Source: Chloroflexota bacterium
Lineage (GTDB): Bacteria > Chloroflexota > Anaerolineae > Anaerolineales > UBA4823
NCBI GenBank assembly: GCA_020349245.1
Contig: CP070764.1
Span: 2,071,127-2,124,495 of the forward strand
DNA: 53,369 bases
Direction: 5' to 3'
In this document: piece after piece, positions 45,350 through 53,369 of the stretch
Layout: the number at the start of each line of letters is the position of its first letter
How positions within the stretch are numbered: position 1 is the first letter of the stretch
Notes under the pieces: generated by a model
What the model was told of the DNA's origin: nothing
Seen by the model: the letters and a program-made list of their open reading frames with translations, nothing else
The model's database searches: none
Position numbers and translations under genes: made by a program

Positions 45350-46114
45350 TTACTGGTTCATTTCCCAAATAATTCTCAAGCCATCTAATGTGAGCCAGGG
45401 GGCCACATCTTCAATGATCTCCGTTTCAGCTGCAATAATTTCAGCTAACCCACCAGTCGCGATTACCCGCATTTCTTTTCCAAGCTCTCTCCGAAACCGA
45501 ACAACCATGCCCTCAACAAGGGATACATATCCAAATAATAAACCTGACTGCATTGCGTGCACCGTATTGCTACCGATCGCTTGGGGTGGTCGCTGCAAAT
45601 CCACCCGGGGTAATTTTGCTGTGCGAATAAACAGCGCTTCGGCTGCGATACCGATCCCTGGTGCAATTGCACCGCCGAGGTAATCTCCTTCCTTAGAAAT
45701 TGCATCAAAGGTCGTTGCAGTTCCGAAATCGACAACACAAGCTGGCCCACCATATAGTTTTTGGACCGCAGCTGCATCAGCGATTCGATCTGCACCTACC
45801 GCTTTTGGATCTTCATAACGTACCCTGACTCCGGTCTTTACCCCGGCATCCACCACCAGAGGCACATTGTTGAGATAGATCTTGCAGGCTTGGACTATCT
45901 TGCTAGTCAAAGGGGGCACAACCGAGGCGAGGCAAATCCCAGTTATGTCCTCCTGGCGCTGATTTTCATGTGAAAATAAACCGACAAACTGCAAGCCATA
46001 CTCATCAGGCATCCTCTCATGGTCTGTAGCCAATCGCCACCGTGGACCGAGCTGCTCTCCTTTGTACAATCCTAAGGTAATATTCGTATTTCCTACATCG
46101 ATTGTCAGTAGCAT
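45350..46114 (-). CDS. coaX: Type III pantothenate kinase
   Basis: First dedicated step of CoA synthesis: ATP-dependent phosphorylation of pantothenate; the type III enzyme is unrelated to CoaA and insensitive to CoA. 254 residues. ASKHA-fold motifs are clear: LLTIDVGNTNITLGLYKGE (phosphate loop), GADRIADAAAV, CVVDFGTATTFDAI with the catalytic acid, and GGAIAPGIGIAAEALF. The ATG at 46114 directly follows the panC TAG, with GGGGAGG just before it, so translation is coupled. Last gene of the panB-panE-panC-coaX operon. Confidence 0.96.
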   Translation of the reverse strand: MLLTIDVGNTNITLGLYKGEQLGPRWRLATDHERMPDEYGLQFVGLFSHENQRQEDITGICLASVVPPLTSKIVQACKIYLNNVPLVVDAGVKTGVRVRYEDPKAVGADRIADAAAVQKLYGGPACVVDFGTATTFDAISKEGDYLGGAIAPGIGIAAEALFIRTAKLPRVDLQRPPQAIGSNTVHAMQSGLLFGYVSLVEGMVVRFRRELGKEMRVIATGGLAEIIAAETEIIEDVAPWLTLDGLRIIWEMNQ

Positions 46115-46954
46115 CTAAACCTCCCCTATCAAGAGATTATCTATCAGCCGGGTTTTTCCAATTACAACAGCCAAGGATATTAAAGCCCTGGAGACTGGAC
46201 CTGATAATTCTTCTAACGTCTCGGGATTTGCACAGGAGACATACTGAGGTTTTGCTAAGGGTTCCTGGCTGATGGTATCTGACATGACAAGACGAAGCTG
46301 TTCAGCATCATTAATTCCATTAATAAACGCCTCATGGGCAGCTTTTAAAGATTTATATAGAACAAGGGCTGCTTGACGTTGCGCTGGATCTAGATAAACA
46401 TTGCGACTTGACATCGCTAAGCCATCGCTCTCCCGGACGGTTGGGCATATAATAATTTCTATGGGGAAATTCAAATCCTCAGCCATTTTACGAATTACAA
46501 CAGCTTGCTGGGCATCTTTCTGGCCAAAATAAGCTCTATCAGGCTGAGCAGCATTGAATAATTTCGCCACAATTGTGGTTACACCGCGAAAATGCCCCGG
46601 ACGCATTTTCCCTTCTAAGGGTTGCGTAACATCTTCGACGTTTACCCAGGTTTGGAAATCAGGTGGATACATTTCATTTTGTTCTGGAAGCCAGGCGATA
46701 TCCACACCATTCTGTTCAAATAAGGCCAAATCTCTTGGTAAATCACGAGGATATGCAGCGAAATCCTCTTGTGGACCAAATTGGGTCGGATTTACAAAAA
46801 TGGTGGCTATCACGCTGGCACATTCTCGCCGTGCTCTCCTGACAAGGGATATATGACCTTCATGCAGATATCCCATGGTTGGTACCAAGCCAACCGGGAA
46901 GGCCAATTTTTTTCGGGCCGCTTGGAGGTCATCAATCAAATACAGGGTGTTCAT
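46115..46954 (-). CDS. panC: Pantothenate synthetase
   Basis: Joins pantoate and beta-alanine with ATP to form pantothenate; 279 residues, the standard length. The HIGH-like signature appears as VPTMGYLHEGHISLVRRAR, then FVNPTQFGPQEDF, GQKDAQQAVVIRKMAEDL, and the KMSKS-equivalent in SDGLAMSSRNVYL. The C-terminal dimerisation domain is present. beta-Alanine would have to come from a panD or other source, which is not in this window. About 75 bases separate it from panE; it abuts coaX. Confidence 0.97.
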   Translation of the reverse strand: MNTLYLIDDLQAARKKLAFPVGLVPTMGYLHEGHISLVRRARRECASVIATIFVNPTQFGPQEDFAAYPRDLPRDLALFEQNGVDIAWLPEQNEMYPPDFQTWVNVEDVTQPLEGKMRPGHFRGVTTIVAKLFNAAQPDRAYFGQKDAQQAVVIRKMAEDLNFPIEIIICPTVRESDGLAMSSRNVYLDPAQRQAALVLYKSLKAAHEAFINGINDAEQLRLVMSDTISQEPLAKPQYVSCANPETLEELSGPVSRALISLAVVIGKTRLIDNLLIGEV

Positions 46955-47029
46955 AGCGATAAATTTATTTCACCCAAAGACCGGTTCAGTGTTTTATATT
47001 CCGGGTGAATTTTCAGAATTTTGAATAAA

Positions 47030-47953
47030 TCATGCATTGTTTTTTATTGAAATCGATTCAATTAACAGCCACAGCATGCGATTGAAGTTAACCGGGGAAC
47101 CTGTAGATTCTCCTGCCTTAACGATCGCACCGTTTATCGCCTCAATTTCTGTTTGGCTGCCGCGTGCAACATCTTTATACATTGAAGAATAATTCGTAGC
47201 TGTTTTCAAAGCGACGACTTCAACTGCTGCCACTGGATCTGAAAATGGCAATCCAATGTTCAACGATTCAGCCACTTTGGCGGATTCGATCGAGACTAAA
47301 TTCATTAATTGATGGGCGGGGGAAATCTTTAGTAAATCACCATTGGGTATTCTCAGGATCGCAGTCAATGGGTTAATTGCCGCGTTGATCACCAACTTTC
47401 CCCAGATGAGTGATTCGGTATTCTCAACCAGTTCAACTTCAAACCCAGCTTGAATCAATAGATCGGCGATTGGCATAATTGTTTCTTCTGCCCCCACGCT
47501 GATCATCCCTTTTCCACCGACCCGGACCTTCGCAGGTTCAAGCAATGTGGCTCCGATGGTGGTCACACCCGCAGCCACGCGTTCATTTCCTAAATATTCG
47601 GCGAGGATCTTGCGATTATCTAAACCATTTTGAAGGGTGAGAACCAATCCTCCAGGAGCAAGGCAACCTTTCAATCTCTTGGCAACCCTTTCTGTTTGGT
47701 ACGATTTAACCAAGACGAGTACAAATTGGTATTCTAAGCAATCCGCGGGGTCATCCGTAGCCCTGACCGGAAAATGCGATTCCTGTCCATCTTCATCGAT
47801 GAACCGGATACCGAAATCATTAAGCGCTCGGATGCCTTCTGACCATTGGCCGAGCATGGTTACTCGAACTCCACTGGAGGCAAGTTTCGCTGCAAATAAG
47901 CTCGCCATTGCACCGGTACCGCAGATTAATACTGGAGGCAATTGAGAAATCAT
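47030..47953 (-). CDS. panE: 2-dehydropantoate 2-reductase
   Basis: NADPH-dependent reduction of ketopantoate to pantoate; 307 residues. The Rossmann loop reads VLICGTGAMASLFAAKL, where the last glycine of GxGxxG is alanine. Other markers are LVLVKSYQTE (catalytic-region Lys), LTLQNGLDNRKIL, and KLVINAAINPLTAIL with the conserved Lys-Asn pair. Start chosen at ATG 47953, where similarity begins; the frame is open further upstream but overlaps panB. No strong ribosome site is visible, so the exact start is uncertain (TTG 47998 is an alternative). Lies between panB and panC in pathway order. Confidence 0.92.
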   Translation of the reverse strand: MISQLPPVLICGTGAMASLFAAKLASSGVRVTMLGQWSEGIRALNDFGIRFIDEDGQESHFPVRATDDPADCLEYQFVLVLVKSYQTERVAKRLKGCLAPGGLVLTLQNGLDNRKILAEYLGNERVAAGVTTIGATLLEPAKVRVGGKGMISVGAEETIMPIADLLIQAGFEVELVENTESLIWGKLVINAAINPLTAILRIPNGDLLKISPAHQLMNLVSIESAKVAESLNIGLPFSDPVAAVEVVALKTATNYSSMYKDVARGSQTEIEAINGAIVKAGESTGSPVNFNRMLWLLIESISIKNNA

Positions 47954-48005
47954 TTCGAATATTGTGCGCTGTGAATTGGGTATTGCACCCTTGCCCAATA
48001 GCGGA

Positions 48006-48896
48006 TCATTCGCCGATATCTTCCAATAGCAGCTGCCATTCATCTTCAGGCATATCAATGGAGTGCTCCGCTGTGGGGAAATTCCTGGTCTCTACATCCG
48101 ATATGAATCCACTAAAAGCGTTTTCCATCTCGCCGAAGAAATCCGCGTATTTCCGCACAAATTTCGGGGTAAACCTATCGAACAATCCCAGCAGATCATG
48201 GGTCACCAGAACCTGACCATCACATCCTCCACCAGCCCCAATCCCAATGGTTGGGATCTCAAGTCTGTGGGAAATCAATTCAGCTAATCTCGCCGGGACT
48301 GCTTCTAAGACGATGCAGAAACACCCGGCTTCTTGCAGCAGGAGGGCATCTTCATAAAGTCGTTTGGCTGCAGTGGCAGTTTTCCCTTGGGCACGGAATC
48401 CCCCAAAAACGTTAACGCTTTGGGGGGTTAAGCCAATATGACCAGCCACTGGAATTCCAGCACTGATGATCGCCTGAATTGATCTTGTTCGTTCGCGACC
48501 TCCTTCCAGCTTTACTGCATCCATGCCAGCTTCTTGCAGGAATCTACCCGCATTCTTAACAGCCTCTTCCACCGATACTTGGTATGTCATGAATGGCATG
48601 TCACCAATCAAAAGCGCGTATCTTGCCCCCCGGGCAACTGCACGGCAGTGATGGAGCATCTCCTCCATTGTTACCCTGAGCGTGTTTTCATAACCTAGGA
48701 CAACCATGCCCAGTGAATCCCCCACCAGGATCGAGTCGACACCAACTCGATCCATGACCAGCGAAGTCGGGTAATCATAGGCAGTCAGCATGCTGATCGG
48801 TTCACCACGTTCCTTTTTCTGCTGGAACTGCTTGGTGGTGACCTTCTTTCGATTTTCTATACGGGATTCAGGGGAAAAACCAGAAATTGTGGACAC
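48006..48896 (-). CDS. panB: 3-methyl-2-oxobutanoate hydroxymethyltransferase
   Basis: First pantothenate step: transfers a hydroxymethyl group from methylene-tetrahydrofolate to ketoisovalerate; 296 residues, TIM barrel. Markers: MLTAYDYPTSLVMDRVGVD, LVGDSLGMVVLGYENTL (metal Asp), GDMPFMTYQ, AVKLEGG, GHIGLTPQSV and VLEAVPARLA. The start is GTG 48896, supported by a near-ideal AAGGAGG five bases upstream; the reading frame extends to 48986 without support. First gene of the pan operon. Confidence 0.96.
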   Translation of the reverse strand: MSTISGFSPESRIENRKKVTTKQFQQKKERGEPISMLTAYDYPTSLVMDRVGVDSILVGDSLGMVVLGYENTLRVTMEEMLHHCRAVARGARYALLIGDMPFMTYQVSVEEAVKNAGRFLQEAGMDAVKLEGGRERTRSIQAIISAGIPVAGHIGLTPQSVNVFGGFRAQGKTATAAKRLYEDALLLQEAGCFCIVLEAVPARLAELISHRLEIPTIGIGAGGGCDGQVLVTHDLLGLFDRFTPKFVRKYADFFGEMENAFSGFISDVETRNFPTAEHSIDMPEDEWQLLLEDIGE

Positions 48897-49085
48897 GGTA
48901 CCCTCCTTTGTCGGGTGGTAGGGGCCGATGATTTGGGTGGAAGATATGGCACAAGAGCATGAATATTTCCCTATTTCCTCCAGCAACCAAATCCTGGGTT
49001 TATAAAATTACTTCCAAAAGTCCTGGTCATTACAGATCCAGGCTAAATCTTATTATCCCTAATTTATCCTAATTTGGCAAGGTTA

Positions 49086-49832
49086 TTATTCTGTGTACCC
49101 CATCGCTGCCAACTTTGGTGAGAATAATTCAGTGAATTTTTCTAATTGTGAACGGGAGAAAACTCTCCTGAACCTTTCTGGTTCTCCTTGGCTGAAATGG
49201 ATACCGGTACGGGCTGCACCCCCTTTTTCTGGTCGGTATCGCTCAATGATCTTGTTGGCTGTCTGCGCTTGTATATCTCTTTGCAGAAAATTTCGTAATC
49301 TGTCCAGCTCGAAATCATAATTTGCGACAAAATTCTCGTATTGCACAACCAGTACTCCTTCGCACTGTGACCATGCCTCCCATACCATTATATAGAAATC
49401 AATAAATTCCGCGGCTGACTCCAAAGAGTCCAGCTGAGAGAATTCATTTGGACGTTTATTGATTATCCCTTTCTGACCATATTCGTATGCAGAAAGCATC
49501 GCAGCCCGTGGATCACGATAGATATAGCATGCTTTGACCATTCGCCTCCCCATGAGCAGTTTGGTAAAATTTGTTGGCCCAGCATGGGTTTTGATCACGT
49601 ATGTATTCCCGAACAACACAGGTATATATACTGGAATCAAGCGATAAGGTTTGAGAGTGCTCATATTGCAGTTCACTTCAGTTAATAAACGCTGCAGGTG
49701 GAATTTCTTTCGGATCAAACGCGCGTTTTGCCCTCTACTTTCTGCCACCAGGTCATGAGTCAGGTTGTAATACCAGCCTGAACCTGCTCTCGGCATTCCT
49801 GCTGAGATAATCAGTTGAGCATTACCGCTCAT
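49086..49832 (-). CDS. Sulfotransferase family protein
   Basis: 248-residue PAPS-dependent sulfotransferase-like protein. The 5'-phosphosulfate-binding loop is GMPRAGSGWYYNLTHDL near residue 13-29, and the 3'-phosphate-binding segment YIYRDPRAAMLSAYEYG lies near residue 105 (Arg and Ser conserved). EAWSQCEGVLVVQYENF and the closing RYRPEKGGAARTGIHFS belong to the C-terminal PAPS contact region. Acceptor unknown: carbohydrate, lipid or small molecule. The start overlaps the adenosine deaminase stop by ATGA, so the two are translationally coupled. Confidence 0.85.
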   Translation of the reverse strand: MSGNAQLIISAGMPRAGSGWYYNLTHDLVAESRGQNARLIRKKFHLQRLLTEVNCNMSTLKPYRLIPVYIPVLFGNTYVIKTHAGPTNFTKLLMGRRMVKACYIYRDPRAAMLSAYEYGQKGIINKRPNEFSQLDSLESAAEFIDFYIMVWEAWSQCEGVLVVQYENFVANYDFELDRLRNFLQRDIQAQTANKIIERYRPEKGGAARTGIHFSQGEPERFRRVFSRSQLEKFTELFSPKLAAMGYTE

Positions 49833-50833
49833 GCCGCCCTGTTCGGTTTCGCGAGTATATTCTTTTTTTCAGATGGGGAGAGAAATGCAACCACCAGTGC
49901 ATTGCGCTGAGCTTGGTAAACCTGATCTCCAGTCAAGCCCGCAGCTGGTGCAGCTACATTGTATTCATATTCGATATTTATCCCGCTGATAGTCGTGTTA
50001 TCTGTATTAATAGTCGCTAGTACCCCCCGTTCTAAAAACCTGCGCAGTGGATGGCTTGCATAATCTTGTACTGTGCTCGTGTGAACATTGCTGGTCAGGC
50101 TGGATTCAATACCAATACCCTTTTCCACGATATGTTCGAGGAGTTTTTCGTCGCCATCCGCATGGACTCCATGCCCGATCCTCTCTGCTCCAAGTTCATC
50201 GATCGCCTGCCAGATGCTCTCTGCACCAGAAGATTCTCCGGCATGTATTGTAACATGCCACCCCGCATCCTTGGCAGAGTTAATATGATCGATAAATAAT
50301 TCCCCTGGAAAATTGGCTTCATCACCGGCCAGGTCGATAGCGATAATTTGGTCCCGTTGAGATAAAAGTGCATCTAATTCCTTTCTCGCATTACTCGGAC
50401 CATAGGTGCGACTCATAATTCCAATTAGGTTCACCTTGATACCGATATCTTCTTCAGCCTGCCGGACTCCAGCGACAACCGACTCAACAACCCCAACCGG
50501 ATTTAATTCATTTGATTCCGCCATAAACCAGGGACTGAAACGAAGCTCCACATAATCCAAGCCTTCGTTCTTCGCGTCTTCAACGTTCTCATATGCAACC
50601 CTATAACAATCATCATACTCTACCAGTACCCCCACCAACCACTTAAATTTACCAATATACGCCATAACACTGGGTTGATATTCTGTAATTTGGATATGAG
50701 GGGTGAGAGTTTCAATATCCCAGGCTGGGAGGGGAAGATTATGTTGACGACCAAGCTCTAGAATTGTATCTATACGAATAGATCCATCTAGATGCCGGTG
50801 TAAATCGATGAGAGGAATACTCGGGTCAATCAT
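49829..50833 (-). CDS. add: Adenosine deaminase family protein
   Basis: Zn-dependent hydrolytic deaminase of purine nucleosides; 334 residues, TIM barrel. Zinc ligands and catalytic residues are in place: DLHRHLDGS near the start, VTIHAGES with the metal His and catalytic Glu, ERIGHGVHAD, and the zinc Asp in LATINTDNTT. The C-terminal EYEYNVAAPAAGLTGDQVYQAQ stretch closely follows the classic bacterial enzyme, which supports adenosine over an adenine or aminodeoxyfutalosine substrate. Start ATG 50833; the leader is short and shows no ribosome site. A promoter, TTGCCA-18-TATAAT, lies upstream. Overlaps the sulfotransferase by four bases. Confidence 0.92.
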   Translation of the reverse strand: MIDPSIPLIDLHRHLDGSIRIDTILELGRQHNLPLPAWDIETLTPHIQITEYQPSVMAYIGKFKWLVGVLVEYDDCYRVAYENVEDAKNEGLDYVELRFSPWFMAESNELNPVGVVESVVAGVRQAEEDIGIKVNLIGIMSRTYGPSNARKELDALLSQRDQIIAIDLAGDEANFPGELFIDHINSAKDAGWHVTIHAGESSGAESIWQAIDELGAERIGHGVHADGDEKLLEHIVEKGIGIESSLTSNVHTSTVQDYASHPLRRFLERGVLATINTDNTTISGINIEYEYNVAAPAAGLTGDQVYQAQRNALVVAFLSPSEKKNILAKPNRAA

Positions 50834-50858
50834 AATGATGCCAATCTGGTTTAAAAGT

Positions 50859-50888
50859 ATTATAATTCTGACTAAAGGATCCTGGCAA
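50859..50888 (-). promoter_or_regulatory. Promoter of the adenosine deaminase-sulfotransferase operon
   Basis: On the minus strand, TTGCCA (50888-50883) and perfect TATAAT (50864-50859), 18 bases apart. Predicted start near 50852, about 19 bases before the ATG at 50833. Confidence 0.55.
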
Positions 50889-50909
50889 CCGCTTGATTAG
50901 GAGTAGACC

Positions 50910-51134
50910 ATGAACAAAACAGTCAATTTTATTTTAGGAGCGATTATCGGGGGTTTTCTAGGGGCAATTATCGCAATCCTCCTCGCTCCGTACTCAGGAG
51001 AAGAGCTGCGCACTGAAATTAACGTCCGAGCAGACAGAGTCCGCTCTGAAGTCGCCAAAGCTGCAGCTGAAAGAAGGGCAGAGCTTGAGAGCCAGCTCGC
51101 TGCTCTTCGGGCTCCCAAACAATACGAACAATAA
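50910..51134 (+). CDS. YtxH-like small membrane protein
   Basis: 74 residues: a Gly-rich membrane helix (FILGAIIGGFLGAIIAILLAP) followed directly by YSGEELRTEI and an amphipathic, Ala/Glu/Arg-rich helix. The GxxxG helix plus AP-x-SGEELR junction is the YtxH-family hallmark (general-stress type proteins in Bacillus). Function unknown. AGGAG lies seven bases before ATG 50910. It is divergent from adenosine deaminase; a strong hairpin follows. Confidence 0.83.
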   Translation: MNKTVNFILGAIIGGFLGAIIAILLAPYSGEELRTEINVRADRVRSEVAKAAAERRAELESQLAALRAPKQYEQ

Positions 51135-51151
51135 TTTGATTCAGATTAAAT

Positions 51152-51187
51152 AAATAAACGGTCGGTTGGGAAACCGACCGTTTATTT
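51152..51187. terminator. Bidirectional intrinsic terminator
   Basis: A perfect 16-bp stem (51152-51167 with 51172-51187; core ACGGTCGGTT / AACCGACCGT) around GGGA, with T-rich tails on both strands. Ends the YtxH-like gene and the convergent metallopeptidase gene. Confidence 0.92.
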
Positions 51188-51202
51188 TTATTTATCGGGA
51201 TC

Positions 51203-53224
51203 CTACTCAGAGGATAAATCTATCCTGTATACTGCCTTTTGCCGGGTGAAACGGGTTGTCCCACTTATAACAAGAACTGCGTTATCGATTTTATTATCCA
51301 AACTTAATTGGATATCAGCAGTATTATCCTCTCTTAACGGGATCCGATTGACTTCAATGGTATCTCCAAAAGTGATCAAAGCCAAACGATATTTTTGGGG
51401 AAGATTGTTCATAATCCTCACCCACCCCGCGCCAATCCAGCCGTCAGCGCCACCTTCAAAATCAGAGAAATAGCTGATCTCTGGAATAGAGATATCATCC
51501 AACAACATCCCTTCACCATATGCCACCGCATCAGAGACATATTCAAAACGAACCTGGATTACTTTTCCAGCATATTTCGATAAATCCACACTTTCTAAAA
51601 TCCATCCATCGCTGCTGCTGTTATATGCCCAGCCGTAACTATTCCCGGATGGATCATCTGGTGTACCTGAAGGTGTTATCAGGATATCCCATGATTCCCC
51701 ATCTTCAGAGACTTCCAGGTAAACGTAATCGTAGTCCTCTTCCAAATCGTACCAGGTCCAATAATTGAGGGTGATGGGTTCCTGATGGCCTGTAAAATCA
51801 AAGGTTCTGGTCAGGGTCATGTTCGCTTCATCCCCCTTATTAGACCAAAAATAATAATCACCAGAGAACGGGTCTTGTGGGACAATTTCGATTGATTGTG
51901 AACCTGTAAAATGGAGGGTGTAATCACCTTTGCAGCTTATCTGGATATAATCTACTCCGAATTGGTGAACATCCCGGGTAAGCGATTCCTGCGAGCAATC
52001 CCTGATTATTTCAGTTGGTTTGGCTTGGGGAACATCCGGATAGTTGCGATAAGTAAATCTGCCATCATAAACCCGAGTATCGTTCAAGAGCGTTGTTATT
52101 GCCCAATCAATAAATAAATCATCCGCAGTTATCTGCTCTCCAGTTTGCGGATCAATTACTTGAATTTGGTGAAGAACTTCATCGATCCCCTCGAATCCAT
52201 TTGCAGGGTTTGAAACTAATAGTTGTGTAGCCTGATCCCCAAACCTGTCCAAGAAATAAGTGAAGAATAGGAAAGAGGCACCATAATGGGGGGAAGTTTC
52301 CCCTAGGTTGTAAGGCCAATCGTTCAGCTGGATATCCGTATCATTGATATAGCTGTATTCCGAGCCTACCTCGTACCCATTGATTAGTACGGCTAATTCT
52401 GAAAATCCTTCATTAACCCAAGAATCTTCATTGCGATCCCGATTCCAGTGAATCATATGCTGAAATTCATGAGCCAACACCCCATATGCAAATTCACTGG
52501 CTAAGTTCACCGTATCGGCATTTAAAACGAATAGTTCGTGTGCATTTGAATACTCATGTGCTAAAGGATGCAGCTCGTCAGCAGAAGAGAAGCCTCCTGC
52601 TAGTCTGGTTCCCAAGTCTCGTGCATAGATGATGTAGAGATGTGGGTCACCATCAACCCCAGGAATCCATTCAGACCCGAAAAACGCCCGGTTGCGGGGA
52701 TAAATCTCATTTTCAAACGTTTCGACAATTTGTTTTAGCGCAGCTGAATCGAACTGAACACCATCTTGGATCCAAAAATATACGTGGTCAGTCAGGTATT
52801 CTAGCGTGGTCTGGATCTGAAAATTTTCATTCGAATCTACATTTGTTACCCAGAATACTTTTTTGCTTCCAACCTGCAGTGTTTCCATCAGGGGGGGTAC
52901 TGTCAGAGGAATATCACTTTTTCCATCCAGACGTTTTGCCAAATCTCGCAGATCGCTAATTGGAATTTCGGCGTTTCTCAAAGTTTCTAATGTCTCATTT
53001 TGATGGACGAGTTCTGGATTTACACTGGATGATGATGGCATTATTGGCTTGGATTGAAGGATCTCGGGTGTGCGAGTAGGAATTACCGGGTTGAAAAAAG
53101 CTGCTTCCTGGGCTAAAAGCTTATCAATCAGGAAATTCAATCCATAAATACCGGTGAGCAGGAAGCATCCACATGCAACAATCGCAAGTGCAACAAGAAC
53201 CCCGATTACCCAACCTCGCTTCAT
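51203..53224 (-). CDS. Secreted or membrane-anchored zinc metallopeptidase (immune-inhibitor-A/M30-like)
   Basis: 673-residue exported peptidase. An N-terminal hydrophobic helix (about 4-33) serves as signal anchor; IVAC inside it could be a lipobox. A Pro/Ser-rich spacer follows. The catalytic domain carries the zinc motif HEFQH (about residues 252-256, in LAHEFQHMIHW) and a third ligand Glu near 272 in VNEGFSEL, after the pattern of immune inhibitor A, hyicolysin and related enzymes. The C-terminal half (about 440-673) has repeated Asp- and Trp-rich beta-sandwich segments (NYWTWYDLEEDYDYVYLEVS, GMLLDDISIPE) like those of immune inhibitor A. Start ATG 53224 with AGGAG six bases upstream. No LPxTG sorting signal is seen. 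Confidence 0.9.
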   Translation of the reverse strand: MKRGWVIGVLVALAIVACGCFLLTGIYGLNFLIDKLLAQEAAFFNPVIPTRTPEILQSKPIMPSSSSVNPELVHQNETLETLRNAEIPISDLRDLAKRLDGKSDIPLTVPPLMETLQVGSKKVFWVTNVDSNENFQIQTTLEYLTDHVYFWIQDGVQFDSAALKQIVETFENEIYPRNRAFFGSEWIPGVDGDPHLYIIYARDLGTRLAGGFSSADELHPLAHEYSNAHELFVLNADTVNLASEFAYGVLAHEFQHMIHWNRDRNEDSWVNEGFSELAVLINGYEVGSEYSYINDTDIQLNDWPYNLGETSPHYGASFLFFTYFLDRFGDQATQLLVSNPANGFEGIDEVLHQIQVIDPQTGEQITADDLFIDWAITTLLNDTRVYDGRFTYRNYPDVPQAKPTEIIRDCSQESLTRDVHQFGVDYIQISCKGDYTLHFTGSQSIEIVPQDPFSGDYYFWSNKGDEANMTLTRTFDFTGHQEPITLNYWTWYDLEEDYDYVYLEVSEDGESWDILITPSGTPDDPSGNSYGWAYNSSSDGWILESVDLSKYAGKVIQVRFEYVSDAVAYGEGMLLDDISIPEISYFSDFEGGADGWIGAGWVRIMNNLPQKYRLALITFGDTIEVNRIPLREDNTADIQLSLDNKIDNAVLVISGTTRFTRQKAVYRIDLSSE

Positions 53225-53369
53225 CAATTACTCCTGGAATTTATAAGCTCTAAGCCAATAAAATAAATATGATAACTACAAAATTACTCTGCAGGAATTA
53301 GCATGCGGGGGAGATTTGTTTTCTTGATAGCTGCATTGCGGCAGTGATAAACCCAAAAACAACCCACAT
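53225..53369. other. Right edge, no gene seen
   Basis: About 145 bases upstream of the metallopeptidase gene. Probably its promoter region; nothing convincing by eye, and the window ends here. Confidence 0.4.

Noticed and set aside
1..53369. tRNA genes
   Set aside because: No T-arm (GGTTCGAAT-like) with a matching acceptor stem was found on either strand by eye; a dedicated scan was not possible.

Overview
The window is about 53 kb of bacterial chromosome, densely coding, and most likely from an Anaerolineae-type member of the Chloroflexota. That placement is an inference from gene content: two very long class III cyclase/AAA/TPR proteins, a fused alcohol-dehydrogenase-like/Gfo-Idh-MocA oxidoreductase beside a heparinase-like gene, short-form glucan phosphorylase, and TGTCATNCTGAGC-type intergenic repeats. 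No marker phylogeny could be run. I saw no tRNA, rRNA, CRISPR array, prophage or transposase.

Layout. 1-3.6 kb: 3' end of prfA, overlapping prmC, a YceI-like lipoprotein and coaBC. 3.6-6.5 kb (minus): lutA and a fused lutB-lutC for lactate oxidation. 6.7-10 kb: glucan phosphorylase and two tandem UPF0316 membrane proteins, then a decayed ABC-exporter ATPase. 10.8-25 kb is an accessory, signalling-rich stretch: the first cyclase/AAA/TPR protein, an AT-rich orphan gene, a DinB-like gene, a repeat array, a divergent GyrI-like/WYL-regulator pair around a near-perfect palindrome, then DinB-like, GNAT and msrA, a small protein behind three palindromes, the second cyclase/AAA/TPR protein with an NTF2-like partner, and a broken WD40 gene.

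25-36 kb: VOC protein and M29 aminopeptidase (minus), then a polysaccharide-type set (fused dehydrogenase, alpha/beta hydrolase, heparinase-like protein, GT4 glycosyltransferase, sortase) and an AI-2E family transporter. 36-40 kb: dnaA and dnaK diverge from a roughly 660-bp gap that is a candidate oriC. 40-45 kb: a membrane protein, selA, an M24 peptidase and tsaD, converging on tsaC. 45-49 kb (minus): panB, panE, panC and coaX, which together with coaBC at the start cover most of the route from ketoisovalerate to 4'-phosphopantetheine; panD and coaD are not here. 49-53 kb: adenosine deaminase overlapping a sulfotransferase, a YtxH-like protein, and a secreted or anchored zinc metallopeptidase.

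The chromosome-maintenance and cofactor genes look intact and conserved. The unusual material is concentrated between about 9.9 and 25 kb: pseudogenes, repeats, palindromes and paired giant signalling ATPases. I did not find a system I can call wholly new. The best leads are the twin cyclase/AAA/TPR region, the palindrome-controlled small gene, the deaminase-sulfotransferase pair and the non-canonical candidate origin.
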